Positions 8,050 through 17,318 of a stretch of 64,000 nucleotides of DNA are shown here, piece after piece (the first letter of the stretch is position 1; each line of letters begins with the position of its first letter). Both the position numbers and the translations under genes were made by a program. The notes beneath the pieces are model-generated. The model was not told where the DNA came from, made no database searches, and saw only the letters and a list, made by a program, of their open reading frames with translations. The stretch comes from Pseudomonadota bacterium (GTDB taxonomy: Bacteria; Pseudomonadota; Alphaproteobacteria; Rhizobiales; Aestuariivirgaceae): NCBI GenBank assembly GCA_963205315.1, contig CAUJIO010000052.1, positions 58,915-122,914 on the forward strand. The letters are read 5' to 3'.

Positions 8050-8790
8050 ATGCTGGCAGCGAGAGGGACTTGGGGCTTGAGCGATACCCGGAACAACAAG
8101 AACAATTGGCAGACCGGTACGGCGCCCATGTTCAACGCCCCGCCGGCCGTCCTGGCGATGATTGGCGTCCTGGTTGCGGTGCATGTGGCATTGCAGTTCG
8201 CAGGCGAAAGCTGGCAGGCTTGGACCCTGCAAGCCTTCGCATTGATTCCGGCGCGTTTCACCAAGCCCGGGTTCCCAATGCCGGCGGGCTCGGAATATTG
8301 GAGCCTAATCACCTATGGCTTCCTTCATGCCGACTGGATGCACCTGACATTCAATTGCCTGTGGCTGCTGGTCTTCGGAACGCCGGTGGCCCGCTATCTC
8401 GGCAATCCGCGTTTTCTGCTGCTGAGCGCGATCGCGACCGTGGCAGGAGGGCTCGCCAGCCTGGCGTTGCACTGGGGAACCGTGGTGTTCGTTCTGGGCG
8501 CATCGGCGGCAGTCTCGGGTCTGCTGGCTGCGGCAATTCCCATCATGTATGGGCGGCGGGTGGCGGGCGGCTGGCGGCCGCTGGGCCCGGTTGAGTTGCT
8601 GCAGAGCCGCAAGGCCCTGCTTTTCATGGGCATCTGGCTCGTGGTGACGCTGGCCTCCGGCGCCACCGGGTGGACAGGCAATTCCTTCGTGGCCGACAGC
8701 GGCATCGCCTGGGAAGCCCATCTCGGCGGGTTCCTTGGCGGTTTGGCGGCGTTCTACGCCCTTGCCCGGCGAGCCGTGCAATCCTTGTGA
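8050..8790 (+). CDS. rhomboid family intramembrane serine protease
   Basis: A polytopic inner-membrane protein of about 246 residues with six hydrophobic segments. The expected catalytic residues are visible: the serine in LGASAAVSGLLAAAIP (the usual GASG is GASA here) and the histidine in WEAHLGGFLGGLAAFY. It cleaves transmembrane helices within the membrane; its substrates are unknown. The start is uncertain: ATG 8050 follows an AGGGCGG stretch, while ATG 8128 begins at the conserved MFNAPPAV block. The gene is divergent from the PAS gene and 47 bases ahead of the CBS gene. Confidence 0.85.
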   Translation: MLAARGTWGLSDTRNNKNNWQTGTAPMFNAPPAVLAMIGVLVAVHVALQFAGESWQAWTLQAFALIPARFTKPGFPMPAGSEYWSLITYGFLHADWMHLTFNCLWLLVFGTPVARYLGNPRFLLLSAIATVAGGLASLALHWGTVVFVLGASAAVSGLLAAAIPIMYGRRVAGGWRPLGPVELLQSRKALLFMGIWLVVTLASGATGWTGNSFVADSGIAWEAHLGGFLGGLAAFYALARRAVQSL

Positions 8791-8837
8791 AGCTATGTTA
8801 CTGTCACAGCGGTTGACCCAGACGGAAGGAGGCACTC

Positions 8838-9272
8838 ATGGCAGTCGCTCACATCCTCAGGCAGAAGGGCTCTGTTGTTCACGCCGTTGCGCCGGGTGAT
8901 ACGGTTCAGACGATTGTCGACAAACTCTCTCAACACCGGATCGGTGCAGTTCTGGTCATGGACCGCGACGGGAACCTCGCCGGCATCGTGTCGGAACGGG
9001 ACGTGGTCCGGGCAATGTCCGGCAACGCCGGCGGCGTCGCACAGAAAACGGCTGCCGATATCATGACTGCGCGGGTGCGGACTTGCGCCCCCGGCGATAC
9101 CGAGGGTGATCTCATGACGCTCATGACCGAGCATCGCATCCGCCATCTGCCGGTTCTGTCCAATGGCAAGATCATCGGCATGATCTCCATTGGCGACGTG
9201 GTGAAGCATCGAATCGAATCGATGGAGCTCGAGGCCGAGCAAATGAAGACCTATATCGCGTCGGCTGGCTGA
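8838..9272 (+). CDS. CBS-domain protein
   Basis: A 144-residue cytoplasmic protein made of two CBS motifs (roughly residues 10-62 and 75-130), which together form one Bateman module that binds adenosyl ligands such as AMP, ATP or SAM. Each motif shows the GIVSERD / GMISIGD end block. There is no catalytic domain, so it is a stand-alone regulator or energy sensor. A strong ribosome-binding site, AAGGAGG, lies 7 bases before the ATG. The gene ends directly against hisI in convergent orientation, with no gap. Proteins of this form are common in Rhizobiales; the partner protein is unknown. Confidence 0.88.
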   Translation: MAVAHILRQKGSVVHAVAPGDTVQTIVDKLSQHRIGAVLVMDRDGNLAGIVSERDVVRAMSGNAGGVAQKTAADIMTARVRTCAPGDTEGDLMTLMTEHRIRHLPVLSNGKIIGMISIGDVVKHRIESMELEAEQMKTYIASAG

Positions 9273-9680
9273 TCAGGACTTGTAGACGGTGGCAGGGTCG
9301 AACAGGCGGGTTGAATCCGTGAACACCAGCTTACCCGCCTGAACGCGTCGATAGAAGCAACTGCGGCGGCCGGTGTGGCAGGCCGCTCCTCTGCCTCGCG
9401 CTGTAACTTTGAATTGCAATACATCTTGATCGCAGTCGGTGAGGACTTCGGAAACCTCCAGCATTTCGCCGGACGTTTCGCCTTTCTTCCACAGGGCCTG
9501 GCGCGAACGGCTCCAGAAATGCGCGATGCCGGTTTCGAGCGTCAGGCGCAGTGCCTCGGCATTCACGTGAGCGACCATCAGCAGGGTGCCATCGGCAACA
9601 TCGGTGACGACGGTCGTGATCAGTCCGGCCGCATCGAACCTCGGGCGGAACTCTTCCGTTTCATCGAGGTTCGCCGCCAT
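9273..9680 (-). CDS. hisI: phosphoribosyl-AMP cyclohydrolase
   Basis: A 135-residue enzyme for the third step of histidine biosynthesis, opening the adenine ring of phosphoribosyl-AMP. The magnesium/zinc motifs are intact: D82-C83-D84 with D86 (TDCDQD) and C101-H102-T-G-x3-C108. It is the monofunctional form, as usual in alphaproteobacteria, without a fused HisE domain. Its ATG overlaps the folE stop by one base (TGATG), so the two genes are translationally linked. The remaining his genes are not in the window. Confidence 0.95.
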   Translation of the reverse strand: MAANLDETEEFRPRFDAAGLITTVVTDVADGTLLMVAHVNAEALRLTLETGIAHFWSRSRQALWKKGETSGEMLEVSEVLTDCDQDVLQFKVTARGRGAACHTGRRSCFYRRVQAGKLVFTDSTRLFDPATVYKS

Positions 9681-10318
9681 CAGAGAGTGAAGCCGTTGGA
9701 CGGCGCGCGGACCAGTTCCATGAAGCGGGCCTGCATGACCGGGTTGAGTTTGAACTCGCCGGCAAATTGCGTGGTGATGGTCGCAACGTTACGCTTGCCG
9801 ATACCACGCATCGACATGCAGGTGTGAACGGCCTCCACCAGCACGGCCACTCCACGCGGCTGCAGCGACTCCATGATGGCCGTGGCGATCTGTGAGGTCA
9901 TGGTTTCCTGCGTCTGCAGCCGGCGGGCGTAGATTTCGACCACACGGGCCAGCTTCGAAATGCCAACCACCTGCTTGGCAGGGAGATAGGCAATGTGGGC
10001 ACGGCCGATGAAAGGCGCGATGTGGTGCTCGCAATGCGAATTGAACTCGATGTCGCGGAGCATGACGATGTCGTCATAGCCGCCGACCTCGGAGAAGGTG
10101 CGCGACAGGGCTTCGGCCGGATCATCCTCGTAGCCTGAAAAATACTCACGGAACGCCTTGGCGACGCGGCGGGGCGTGTCGAGCAGGCCTTCGCGGTCCG
10201 GGTTGTCGCCAGCCCATGCCAGGAGCACGCGCACGGCAGCCTCGGCCTCTTCCTGGCTGGGACGCTTCACGGTGCGGGCTGCGGCGTCGCGCGGGATTTT
10301 CTTGATGATTGCGTCCAT
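9680..10318 (-). CDS. folE: GTP cyclohydrolase I
   Basis: A 212-residue enzyme that converts GTP to dihydroneopterin triphosphate, the first step of folate and queuosine-type pterin synthesis. The zinc ligands C96, H99 (in [11 protein letters not shown]) and C167 (HTCMSMRGI) are present, as are the family blocks [12 protein letters not shown] and [15 protein letters not shown] 15 bases upstream is possible, but the ATG at 10318, with CAGGA just before it, is preferred. The gene ends in a one-base overlap with hisI. This zinc-dependent type is the classical IA form. Confidence 0.96.
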   Translation of the reverse strand: MDAIIKKIPRDAAARTVKRPSQEEAEAAVRVLLAWAGDNPDREGLLDTPRRVAKAFREYFSGYEDDPAEALSRTFSEVGGYDDIVMLRDIEFNSHCEHHIAPFIGRAHIAYLPAKQVVGISKLARVVEIYARRLQTQETMTSQIATAIMESLQPRGVAVLVEAVHTCMSMRGIGKRNVATITTQFAGEFKLNPVMQARFMELVRAPSNGFTL

Positions 10319-10498
10319 TGATCCTGACTTCACTGTTGCATCGATGGCATTCCGTTCCTGTCAGACCAGATGCCCGAGGATGGCATGACGGGGCATTTGA
10401 CCCGCCGCGAAGGCGCTCCCATATCATGGGCCATCTCCCAAAGGCAAACCGGCAAACGGCAGGCTTGCCGAAGCGCCTGAACCGGCTAGGATATCGGC

Positions 10499-10948
10499 AT
10501 GATCAACGACATCTACAACCGCAAGATCCTGGGCTTCGCCGCCGACATTCCGCGTCTACAGCGTTTGGCCACTCCAGACGCAGCCGCGGTGGCGCATTCC
10601 CGTCTTTGCGGTTCGAAAGTCACCGTCGATATCGCGATGAAGGATGGCGCGGTGAGCGACTTCGGCCACGAGGTGAAGGCCTGCGCACTGGGCCAGGCCT
10701 CGTCCTCGATCATGGCCCGGCACGTGATCGGATCAACGGCCGAGGAATTGCGGGAGCTGCGCGAGCAAATGTACAAAATGCTGAAGGAAGACGGGCCGCC
10801 GCCGACCGGAAAATGGGCCGATCTCGAAGCGCTGTTGCCGGTTCGCGAATTCAAGGCGAGGCATGCCTCCACACTCCTGACTTTCGATGCCGTTGTCGAT
10901 GCGATTGACCAGATCGAAGCCAAGCAAAAGGAAACCGTACATGGCTGA
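10499..10948 (+). CDS. NifU/IscU-like iron-sulfur cluster scaffold protein
   Basis: A 149-residue cytoplasmic protein related to the IscU/NifU N-terminal scaffold. Two of the three usual cluster cysteines are visible: C37 in RLCGSKV and C62 in KACALGQASS. At the third site, where scaffolds normally have a Cys, the sequence reads ARHAST (His122). That form is familiar in alphaproteobacterial homologues but makes cluster ligation atypical. The last 8 bases overlap the start of the following cupin gene, suggesting co-translation. No isc or suf gene is adjacent, so its place in cluster assembly is inferred from fold alone. Confidence 0.8.
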   Translation: MINDIYNRKILGFAADIPRLQRLATPDAAAVAHSRLCGSKVTVDIAMKDGAVSDFGHEVKACALGQASSSIMARHVIGSTAEELRELREQMYKMLKEDGPPPTGKWADLEALLPVREFKARHASTLLTFDAVVDAIDQIEAKQKETVHG

Positions 10949-11423
10949 TGCGAAACCGGTGGCGATCCTGGCGATGGACATGACGGCGCGCACCGGGACA
11001 ATCTATCCGCCGGAATTTGCCGGCGAGATGAAAGGCCGCGAGAAGCGGGCACTGGGTGATGCCTTTGGTCTCAGTCAGTTCGGCGTAAACCTGACGGTGC
11101 TGAAGCCCGGCGCGTGGTCATCTCACCGGCACTGGCACGCGGTGGAAGATGAGTTCATCTATGTGATTTCAGGCGAAATCACGCTGGTCGACGATGCCGG
11201 TGAACATCTTCTAACGCCCGGTATGTGTGCGGGCTTCAAGGCCGGAGTGCCTAACGGCCACTGCCTGAAGAACCTGTCGTCTCAGGATGCAACCTATCTT
11301 GAAGTCGGCACCCGCTCGATGGTCGAGAAATCGAACTATCCGGATATCGACATGGCGGGCGAGAAAACCGAGGCCAGCGGCGGCAAGTTCGTGCTGACCC
11401 GCAAAGACGGGACGCCGTTCTGA
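10941..11423 (+). CDS. cupin-domain protein
   Basis: A 160-residue protein with a single conserved cupin barrel. The metal-binding motifs are present: motif 1 SSHRHWHAVEDEFIYVISGE (two His and a Glu) and motif 2 PNGHCLKNLS with the last His. Proteins of this form bind Fe, Zn or Mn and may be dioxygenases, isomerases or simple binding proteins; the reaction is not readable. The frame opens earlier (10887), but ATG 10941 gives the natural MADAKP N-terminus and overlaps the NifU-like gene by 8 bases. Convergent with betC. Confidence 0.8.
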   Translation: MADAKPVAILAMDMTARTGTIYPPEFAGEMKGREKRALGDAFGLSQFGVNLTVLKPGAWSSHRHWHAVEDEFIYVISGEITLVDDAGEHLLTPGMCAGFKAGVPNGHCLKNLSSQDATYLEVGTRSMVEKSNYPDIDMAGEKTEASGGKFVLTRKDGTPF

Positions 11424-11438
11424 GCGTCAGCTGACGCA

Positions 11439-12983
11439 TCACTTCCGCCGCTTGTCCTCAATGTCCGGGGCATGGGGAAAGCGTGATTTGAGATCGCGGT
11501 CGGTGACGCTCATGTGGTTGCGGGTATATTGTTCCGAGGCATCGCGCAGCGGCTGGAAATCCCAGGGGAAATGATTGCCGCGTTTCAGCGCCTCGAATAG
11601 CATGAGGCGTGACTGCTGGCTCTCGAGAACTTCCTTGTGGATGCGCGGAATGTCGAACTTGGCCTCCACCTCGGCGCGGAACTGGTGGCCGAGCGGATGG
11701 GTGGAGGCGAGATTGACGAGCTCGTTGGGATCGTCGGCAAGATTGTAGAGCTGGTCAGGATCGACGGGCGAGTGAATGAACTTCCAGGGGCCGCGCCGCA
11801 GCATGTACATGGGCGCAATGGCGCCTTCGGCAAGATATTCGCCCCAGGCAGTGCCCTGCGGGTCCTCATGGGCGCCCAGCAGCAGCGGATAAAGCGAGCG
11901 TCCGTCGACAGGCCGCGACAGGGTTGCCGCGCCCTCGTTGCCGATGGCCGTCAGGGTCGGAAGGATGTCGGCGAGGGTCACCGGTTCCTTGACGCGGCGG
12001 GCGGCGAAGCGCTTCGGCGCCCAGACAAGCAAGGGAACGTGAGCGGCTGGTTCGAGATAGGACATCTTGTACCACAGGCCGCGCTCACCGAGGAAATCGC
12101 CGTGATCGGAGGTGAAGACAATGACGGTATTGTCGAGCGTTCCGGTGGCTTCAAGTGCGGCGATCATCTGGCCCAGAAGATCGTCGACATAGGAGATGTT
12201 TGCATAATAGCCGTGGCGAGCGGCGCGCAGATCCGCCTCAGTCACCGTGTAGTCGTCCATGGCGGACACATCATAGAGGCGCTGGCTGTGCGGATCGAGC
12301 GCGCTTCGATCCATGCGCGGCACCTTCGGCAGGTCGATGTCCTCGTCGCGGTAGAGGTTCCAGAATTTCGCGCGCGCGGCATAGGGGTCGTGCGGATGGG
12401 TGAATGACGCCATCAGGCAGAAAGGCTTCTCCGGCTCGAAACGCACATAGTCATATATCTTGCGAATGGCCAGAAAGGCGACCTCGTCATCGAATTCGAG
12501 CTGGTTGGTGATCTCGGCGATGCCGGGCTGCAGCACCGACGTCATATTGTGGTACCACCAGTCGATGCGTTCCTGCCGCAAGCGCCAGTCCGGCGTCCAG
12601 CCGAAGTCGGCTGGATAGATGTCGGTTGTCAGGCGCTCCTCCAGTCCATGCAACTGGTCAGGACCAACGAAATGCATCTTGCCGGACAGCGCCGTCTTGT
12701 AGCCGGCGAGGCGCAGGTAATGTGCCCAGGTGGGAATGGAAGAGGGGAACTCGGCCGCATTGTCATAAACCCCGGTGCGTGACGGAAGGAGACCATTCAT
12801 GACGGTGGCGCGGGCCGGCGCACACAGCGGACTCGTCGAGTAGCAGTTTTCAAAGACCACGCCCTCGGCCGCCAGCCGCGACAGGTTGGGCGTCTGAACC
12901 AGCGGATGTCCGTGGAAGGGCAGGGCGCTCGCCGCGAGCTGGTCCGCCATGACGAAAAGAATATTGGGTTTTGCCTGTTGCAT
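11439..12983 (-). CDS. betC: choline-sulfatase
   Basis: A 514-residue type I sulfatase that releases choline and sulfate from choline-O-sulfate, feeding glycine betaine synthesis. The formylglycine site is C54-A-P-A-R, with the other metal residues in VMADQ near the N-terminus and FTSDHGDFLGERG. The C-terminal extension, from LFEALKRGNHFPWDFQP through TRNHMSVTDRD, is typical of choline sulfatases and separates it from aryl sulfatases. No betI, betA, betB or choX is adjacent, which is unusual since these often flank betC in rhizobia. No signal peptide, so it is cytoplasmic. It is divergent from yidD, with only about 30 bases between the starts. Confidence 0.9.
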   Translation of the reverse strand: MQQAKPNILFVMADQLAASALPFHGHPLVQTPNLSRLAAEGVVFENCYSTSPLCAPARATVMNGLLPSRTGVYDNAAEFPSSIPTWAHYLRLAGYKTALSGKMHFVGPDQLHGLEERLTTDIYPADFGWTPDWRLRQERIDWWYHNMTSVLQPGIAEITNQLEFDDEVAFLAIRKIYDYVRFEPEKPFCLMASFTHPHDPYAARAKFWNLYRDEDIDLPKVPRMDRSALDPHSQRLYDVSAMDDYTVTEADLRAARHGYYANISYVDDLLGQMIAALEATGTLDNTVIVFTSDHGDFLGERGLWYKMSYLEPAAHVPLLVWAPKRFAARRVKEPVTLADILPTLTAIGNEGAATLSRPVDGRSLYPLLLGAHEDPQGTAWGEYLAEGAIAPMYMLRRGPWKFIHSPVDPDQLYNLADDPNELVNLASTHPLGHQFRAEVEAKFDIPRIHKEVLESQQSRLMLFEALKRGNHFPWDFQPLRDASEQYTRNHMSVTDRDLKSRFPHAPDIEDKRRK

Positions 12984-13014
12984 GGGGGCTCCCTATATGA
13001 TGACGAAGGCGAAA

Positions 13015-13293
13015 ATGAAAACCATCCTGCTCGGACTCATCAGACTGTATCAGTTGACATTATCGGCTCTCATCGGCCGGCGCTGCCGCTATTTACCGAC
13101 ATGTTCCGAGTATGCCAGCGACGCGATCCGCATGCATGGACCGGCACGCGGTGTGGCGCTCGGTTTTGCACGGGTCTGCCGCTGCCATCCCTGGGGGCAA
13201 TCCGGTTTCGATCCGGTTCCTGTGGTGTATGACGGGCCGGTGTGGCGGATGCCGGAGCCAGACAGAAAAGGGGCCCCGAACGAGGGCCCCTGA
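13015..13293 (+). CDS. yidD: membrane protein insertion efficiency factor YidD
   Basis: A 92-residue membrane-associated protein of the YidD family that assists YidC in inserting inner-membrane proteins. The signature is clear: an N-terminal amphipathic helix (LLGLIRLYQLTLSALIG), CRYLPTCSEYASDAI, then RCHPWGQSGFDPVP. The conserved cysteines C24, C30, C55 and C57 are present. Upstream in-frame ATGs at 12997 and 13000 are possible; ATG 13015 with AAGG in front was chosen because the family begins here. The gene is not next to rpmH-rnpA-yidC as in many bacteria, but an isolated position is common in Rhizobiales. Confidence 0.92.
   Translation: MKTILLGLIRLYQLTLSALIGRRCRYLPTCSEYASDAIRMHGPARGVALGFARVCRCHPWGQSGFDPVPVVYDGPVWRMPEPDRKGAPNEGP
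13269..13291 (-). terminator. rho-independent terminator for the outer-membrane protein gene
   Basis: An 8-bp perfect stem (AGGGGCCC / GGGCCCCT) with a 7-base loop overlaps the last codons of yidD. Read on the minus strand it is followed by CTTTTCTG, so it serves mainly the outer-membrane gene that ends at 13320. Confidence 0.7.
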
Positions 13294-13319
13294 GTTTGAG
13301 ACTTGGGTCGAAGCGTGAC

Positions 13320-14072
13320 TTACAGGCTGAAGCGATAGTTCAGGCTGGCGCGGATGGTGTGCATATCCTTGTAGAACATGTCGACACGGCCGCCGGTGCC
13401 GGCGCTGTCGAACAACATGTGGGAGGAATCTTCCCAGTTCACATAAAGATATTCGAGGCCGGCGGACAGGGAGTCGGTGAAGGCGTGCTCGATGCCGGCG
13501 CCGATCGTCCAGCCGTAGACCCATTCGGCGTCGCTGATGTTCTCGCGGTTGGCCTGTCCGGCCGGGCCGATAAGGCCGCCGAATTCCATCTCGGCCAGGG
13601 CAACACCGGCCGTTGCATAGAACAGGGTGCGGTCGTCGGCGATACCGGCGCGGGCCCGCAAGGTGCCGAAGTAATCCATGTTGAGATAGGTGGCCTCGGC
13701 CGGGTCGTCGTTGTCGGCCAGGCGGCCGTTGAACGAAGAGTCACCGACGATACCCAGGACGAAGCTGCCCCACTGGTAGTCGGCGCTCGCCTTGATGCCG
13801 TAGCCATAACCGATGCCGCTCATTTCCGGATCGATGTAGTTGCAGGGCTCGATCGCTCCGGTGGTCGGATCGTCGCAAATCTGGGTGGCGTCATAGTGGC
13901 CATCGACCGCATTGGCCGCGCCGAAGACACCGAGGGAGACGCCGGTCCAGTCATAGGTTGCAGGGCGCAGGTCGTCTACGGGCGGGGGCGGATCGAGGTC
14001 GGCAGCAAAGGCCGAGGCCGCAGGCACCATGACCGTGGCGAGAAGTGCAAGACGCAGGAGAGACAGTTTCAT
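13320..14072 (-). CDS. outer-membrane beta-barrel protein (Omp25/Omp31-like)
   Basis: A 250-residue protein with a signal peptide (residues 1-23, ending SAFA-A), a short proline-rich linker (DLDPPPPVDDL), and an eight-stranded barrel typical of small rhizobial surface porin-like proteins. Alternating aromatic/glycine strands are evident, such as YDWTGVSLGVFGAAN, and the C-terminus ends in FSL in place of the usual terminal Phe. It is probably a structural outer-membrane protein. ATG 14072 begins the signal peptide; a longer frame from 14123 lacks support. The 260-base upstream region has several TTAA half-sites. Transcription ends at the hairpin inside yidD. Confidence 0.85.
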   Translation of the reverse strand: MKLSLLRLALLATVMVPAASAFAADLDPPPPVDDLRPATYDWTGVSLGVFGAANAVDGHYDATQICDDPTTGAIEPCNYIDPEMSGIGYGYGIKASADYQWGSFVLGIVGDSSFNGRLADNDDPAEATYLNMDYFGTLRARAGIADDRTLFYATAGVALAEMEFGGLIGPAGQANRENISDAEWVYGWTIGAGIEHAFTDSLSAGLEYLYVNWEDSSHMLFDSAGTGGRVDMFYKDMHTIRASLNYRFSL

Positions 14073-14332
14073 GGAATACCCCGAACTAGGAACTATGGTT
14101 AACTTGGCGTTCGAGATGATCATGCCGCGTTAAGGTTAATGGCGGGTTATGGATAACTTAAGGTGTGGTTACCGGAGTGGCGCATTTCAGCCCGGCATTC
14201 ATAAGTGCTGCACAGCACCCGCCAATGTGCTGCACTTGACCCTGTGGCGGCGCATCGCCTAAAGCCTGACGGCGTAAATGACACATGACATCGCTTACCC
14301 GCACTTGTGCGCGGGAGTGAGCAGGAGGACAG

Positions 14333-16291
14333 ATGATTACCTTGACGTTCCCCGATGGCGCAAAGCGCCAAGTTGAATCCGGGGTTTCCGCGGCTCAGGT
14401 TGCCGCCTCGATTTCCAAATCGCTCGAGAAGAAGGCCGTGGCCGCCGTCGTCAATGGCACGCTCGTTGACCTCGCCGACCCGATCCCCGGAGATGCAACG
14501 CTGAAGATCGTCACACGCGATGATCCGGAAGCGCTTGAGCTCATCCGCCACGATGCCGCGCATGTGCTGGCGGAAGCGGTGCAGGAGCTGTTTCCGGGTA
14601 CCCAGGTGACGATTGGCCCGGTGATCGAAAACGGCTTCTACTACGACTTCTTCCGCAACGAGCCGTTCACGACTGAAGACTTCGCCGCCATCGAGAAGAA
14701 GATGCGCGAGATCATCCAGCGCGACAAGCCGTTCACCAAGAGCGTGAAGACGCGCGAGGAAGCCAAGGATTTCTTCCGGCAGAAGGGTGAGCTGTTCAAG
14801 GTCGAGCTGGTGGATGCGATCCCTGGAAACCAGGACATCAAGTTCTATGACCAGGGCGGCTGGCTCGACCTCTGCCGTGGTCCGCACATGACGTCCACGG
14901 GCAAGATCGGCAATGCCTTCAAGCTGATGAAAGTGGCCGGCGCCTATTGGCGCGGCGACTCGAAGAACCCCATGCTGACGCGCATCTATGGCACGGCATG
15001 GGCCAGCGAGAAGGATCTGCAGGCCTATATCACGGCGCTCGAGGAAGCCGAGAAACGCGACCATCGCAAGCTCGGCCGCGAGATGGACCTGTTCCATTTC
15101 CAGGAAGAAGGCCCGGGCGTCGTCTTCTGGCATGCCAAGGGCTGGACGATGTTCCAGCAATTGATCGCCTACATGCGCCGCCGGTTGGCCAAGCTCGAAT
15201 ATCAGGAAGTGAATGCGCCGCAGATGCTCGACAAGAGCCTGTGGGAGACCAGTGGCCACTGGGGATGGTACAAGGAAGCCATGTTCATGGCGAAGTCGGC
15301 GGGCGATGAAACCGACGACGACCAGATCTTTGCCATCAAGCCGATGAATTGTCCGGGACACGTGCAGATCTTCAAGCACGGCCTGAGGAGTTATCGCGAA
15401 CTGCCTCTCAGGCTTGCGGAATTTGGCAACGTGCATCGCTATGAGCCGTCCGGCGCGCTGCATGGCCTGATGCGGGTGCGCGGCTTCACGCAGGACGACG
15501 CGCATATCTTCTGCACGGAAGATCAGATGGCGGACGAGTGCCTGAAGATCAACGACCTGATCCTCTCGACCTACAAGGACTTCGGTTTCGAGCAGATCGT
15601 GGTGAAGCTGTCGACGCGGCCCGAGAAGCGCGTCGGATCGGATGCCGCGTGGGACCGCGCCGAAGAGATCATGAACAAGGTTCTGACGCAGATTGCCGAG
15701 CAATCCGGCGGCAAGATCAAGACGGCGGTCAATCCGGGCGAGGGCGCCTTCTATGGCCCCAAGTTCGAATACGTGCTGCGCGACGCGATCGGCCGCGACT
15801 GGCAATGCGGCACGACGCAGGTCGACTTCAACCTGCCGGAACGCTTCGGTGCCTTCTATATCGGCGCCGACGGCGAGAAGAAGGTGCCGGTGATGATTCA
15901 TCGCGCCATCTGCGGCTCGATGGAGCGATTCCTGGGAATCCTCATCGAGCATTTTGCCGGACATTTCCCGCTATGGCTGGCGCCGACGCAGGTGGTGGTC
16001 ACGACCATCACCTCCGAGAGCGATGACTATGCGATGGAGGTGCGTGACCTGCTGCGCAAGGCCGGTCTGCGCGCCGAAATGGATCTGCGCAACGAGAAGA
16101 TCAATTACAAGGTCCGCGAACACTCGGTGCTGAAGGTGCCGGTGATCATGGTGGTCGGAAAGCGCGAGATGGACGAACGGGCGGTCAACATCCGCAGGCT
16201 CGGCTCGCAGAACCAGACGCCGATGAGCCTCGACGCTGCGCTTGCGGCGCTGGTCGACGAGGCGACGCCACCGGATCTGAAGCGGGATTGA
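14333..16291 (+). CDS. thrS: threonyl-tRNA synthetase
   Basis: A 652-residue class II synthetase charging tRNA-Thr. Domains in order: TGS (1-60), the N-terminal editing/SAD domain with the [10 protein letters not shown] zinc-type motif and a late C..H ([13 protein letters not shown]), the catalytic core (about 240-535), including [27 protein letters not shown] and the [18 protein letters not shown] motif 3, and the C-terminal anticodon-binding domain. All parts are intact. An AGGAGG ribosome-binding site precedes the ATG. The leader holds a small hairpin (CCCGC/GCGGG, around 14299-14317), but I see no T-box. Confidence 0.97.
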   Translation: MITLTFPDGAKRQVESGVSAAQVAASISKSLEKKAVAAVVNGTLVDLADPIPGDATLKIVTRDDPEALELIRHDAAHVLAEAVQELFPGTQVTIGPVIENGFYYDFFRNEPFTTEDFAAIEKKMREIIQRDKPFTKSVKTREEAKDFFRQKGELFKVELVDAIPGNQDIKFYDQGGWLDLCRGPHMTSTGKIGNAFKLMKVAGAYWRGDSKNPMLTRIYGTAWASEKDLQAYITALEEAEKRDHRKLGREMDLFHFQEEGPGVVFWHAKGWTMFQQLIAYMRRRLAKLEYQEVNAPQMLDKSLWETSGHWGWYKEAMFMAKSAGDETDDDQIFAIKPMNCPGHVQIFKHGLRSYRELPLRLAEFGNVHRYEPSGALHGLMRVRGFTQDDAHIFCTEDQMADECLKINDLILSTYKDFGFEQIVVKLSTRPEKRVGSDAAWDRAEEIMNKVLTQIAEQSGGKIKTAVNPGEGAFYGPKFEYVLRDAIGRDWQCGTTQVDFNLPERFGAFYIGADGEKKVPVMIHRAICGSMERFLGILIEHFAGHFPLWLAPTQVVVTTITSESDDYAMEVRDLLRKAGLRAEMDLRNEKINYKVREHSVLKVPVIMVVGKREMDERAVNIRRLGSQNQTPMSLDAALAALVDEATPPDLKRD

Positions 16292-16310
16292 TCTCCCATA
16301 ACAGCACATG

Positions 16311-16341
16311 ATCAGCCGGCGCGCCTTGCCCGCCGGCTGAT
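16311..16341 (+). terminator. hairpin downstream of thrS, probable terminator
   Basis: A perfect 11-bp stem (ATCAGCCGGCG / CGCCGGCTGAT) with a 9-base loop lies 20 bases after the thrS stop. No long T-run follows, so termination is likely but may be incomplete. Confidence 0.5.
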
Positions 16342-16431
16342 GTAATCTGAAATCCGTGATCGGCGTTCTGGATCGTCAGGCCGGACATGGCTGAAATTGA
16401 ACCACCATCGTCCTGCGCGCGTATCAGGACC

Positions 16432-17157
16432 ATGACAAAACATATCATCATCGGCGGTGCGGGCGGCATCGGGTCGGCATTGGCGCGGCGGCTGGCGGCA
16501 CGTGGAGATTCCGTGCATCTGGTTGGACGGGACGCTGCGAAACTGGAGCACCTGGCCTCGGAGCTTTCAGGCAGTTTCGCGCTGGCGGATGTGTTGGACC
16601 GGGCGGCGTTGGAAAGAGCGGTTCTGGCCGCAGGTTCTGACATTGCGGGACTGGCCTATTGCGCCGGGTCGATTACGCTCAAGCCCGTCTCGCGCATTAC
16701 CGATGACGATGTGGAACGCGATTTCCGGCTGAATGCGCTGGGGGCATTGCGTGCGGTGCAGGCGGCGCTGCCGGGACTGAAGGCGCACGCGGGCCCCGCG
16801 AGTATTTTGTTATTCTCCTCGGTCGCATTGGCGCAGGGGTTCAGCGCGCATGCGTCGATCGGCATGGCGAAGGGCGCCGTCGAGGGGCTGATGCTGTCAC
16901 TCGCCGCCGAACTGGCACCGAAGATCAGAGTCAATTGCATCGCGCCGTCGCTGACCAGGACGCCGCTGGCGCAGGCCCTGACATCGAACGAACAGATGGC
17001 ATCTGCCATTGCGGGGCTGCACGCTATGCAGCGGCTGGGAGAGGCCGATGACGCAGCAGCACTCGCGGCATTCCTGCTCTCATCCGAGGCCTCGTGGATC
17101 ACCGGGCAGGTCATCGGCGTTGACGGTGGACGCTCCAGCCTGCGAACGAAGGGCTGA
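16432..17157 (+). CDS. short-chain dehydrogenase/reductase-like protein lacking catalytic Tyr
   Basis: A 241-residue Rossmann-fold protein with the SDR nucleotide-binding motif GGAGGIG (residues 8-14), the NAG-like YCAG block (76-79), the serine (S129/S130 in LLFSSVAL) and K147. The usual YxxxK catalytic motif reads IGMAK: the Tyr position is I143. The protein should bind NAD(P) but is unlikely to work as an ordinary SDR. The C-terminal block [11 protein letters not shown] is typical. ATG 16432, preceded by CAGGA, is chosen over the longer frame at 16387. It sits 5 bases upstream of the DUF2256 gene and may form one unit with the photolyase. Confidence 0.85.
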   Translation: MTKHIIIGGAGGIGSALARRLAARGDSVHLVGRDAAKLEHLASELSGSFALADVLDRAALERAVLAAGSDIAGLAYCAGSITLKPVSRITDDDVERDFRLNALGALRAVQAALPGLKAHAGPASILLFSSVALAQGFSAHASIGMAKGAVEGLMLSLAAELAPKIRVNCIAPSLTRTPLAQALTSNEQMASAIAGLHAMQRLGEADDAAALAAFLLSSEASWITGQVIGVDGGRSSLRTKG

Positions 17158-17162
17158 TTGCC

Positions 17163-17318
17163 GTGCCACGCATGCTGAGAAAGGCGGAGCTTCCGGCCAA
17201 ACCTTGCGCCACCTGCGGAAAGCCCTTCGTGTGGCGCAAGAAATGGGAGCGTGACTGGGAAAACGTGAAGGTGTGCTCGGATCGTTGCCGCACGGCGCTG
17301 AAGCAACGCAAACCGTGA
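17163..17318 (+). CDS. DUF2256 small zinc-binding protein
   Basis: A 51-residue protein starting at GTG. Four cysteines form a zinc-ribbon pattern, C15-x2-C18 ... C38-x3-C42 ([10 protein letters not shown] and [11 protein letters not shown]), with the aromatic/basic middle [11 protein letters not shown]. This matches DUF2256, a family repeatedly found beside cryptochrome/photolyase genes. Its stop overlaps the GTG start of the photolyase (GTGA), so the pair is translationally coupled. The function is unknown; a role in metal or cofactor handling for the FeS photolyase is plausible but unproven. Confidence 0.85.
   Translation: MPRMLRKAELPAKPCATCGKPFVWRKKWERDWENVKVCSDRCRTALKQRKP

Noticed and set aside
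14280..14332. T-box or threonine-type leader before thrS
   Set aside because: Only a small CCCGC/GCGGG hairpin is visible; no T-box sequence, and T-boxes are not expected in this group.
14147..15964. 605-codon open frame on the minus strand
   Set aside because: It lies wholly antisense to thrS, whose motifs are certain, and its product is the His/Arg/Leu-rich mirror of a high-GC gene.
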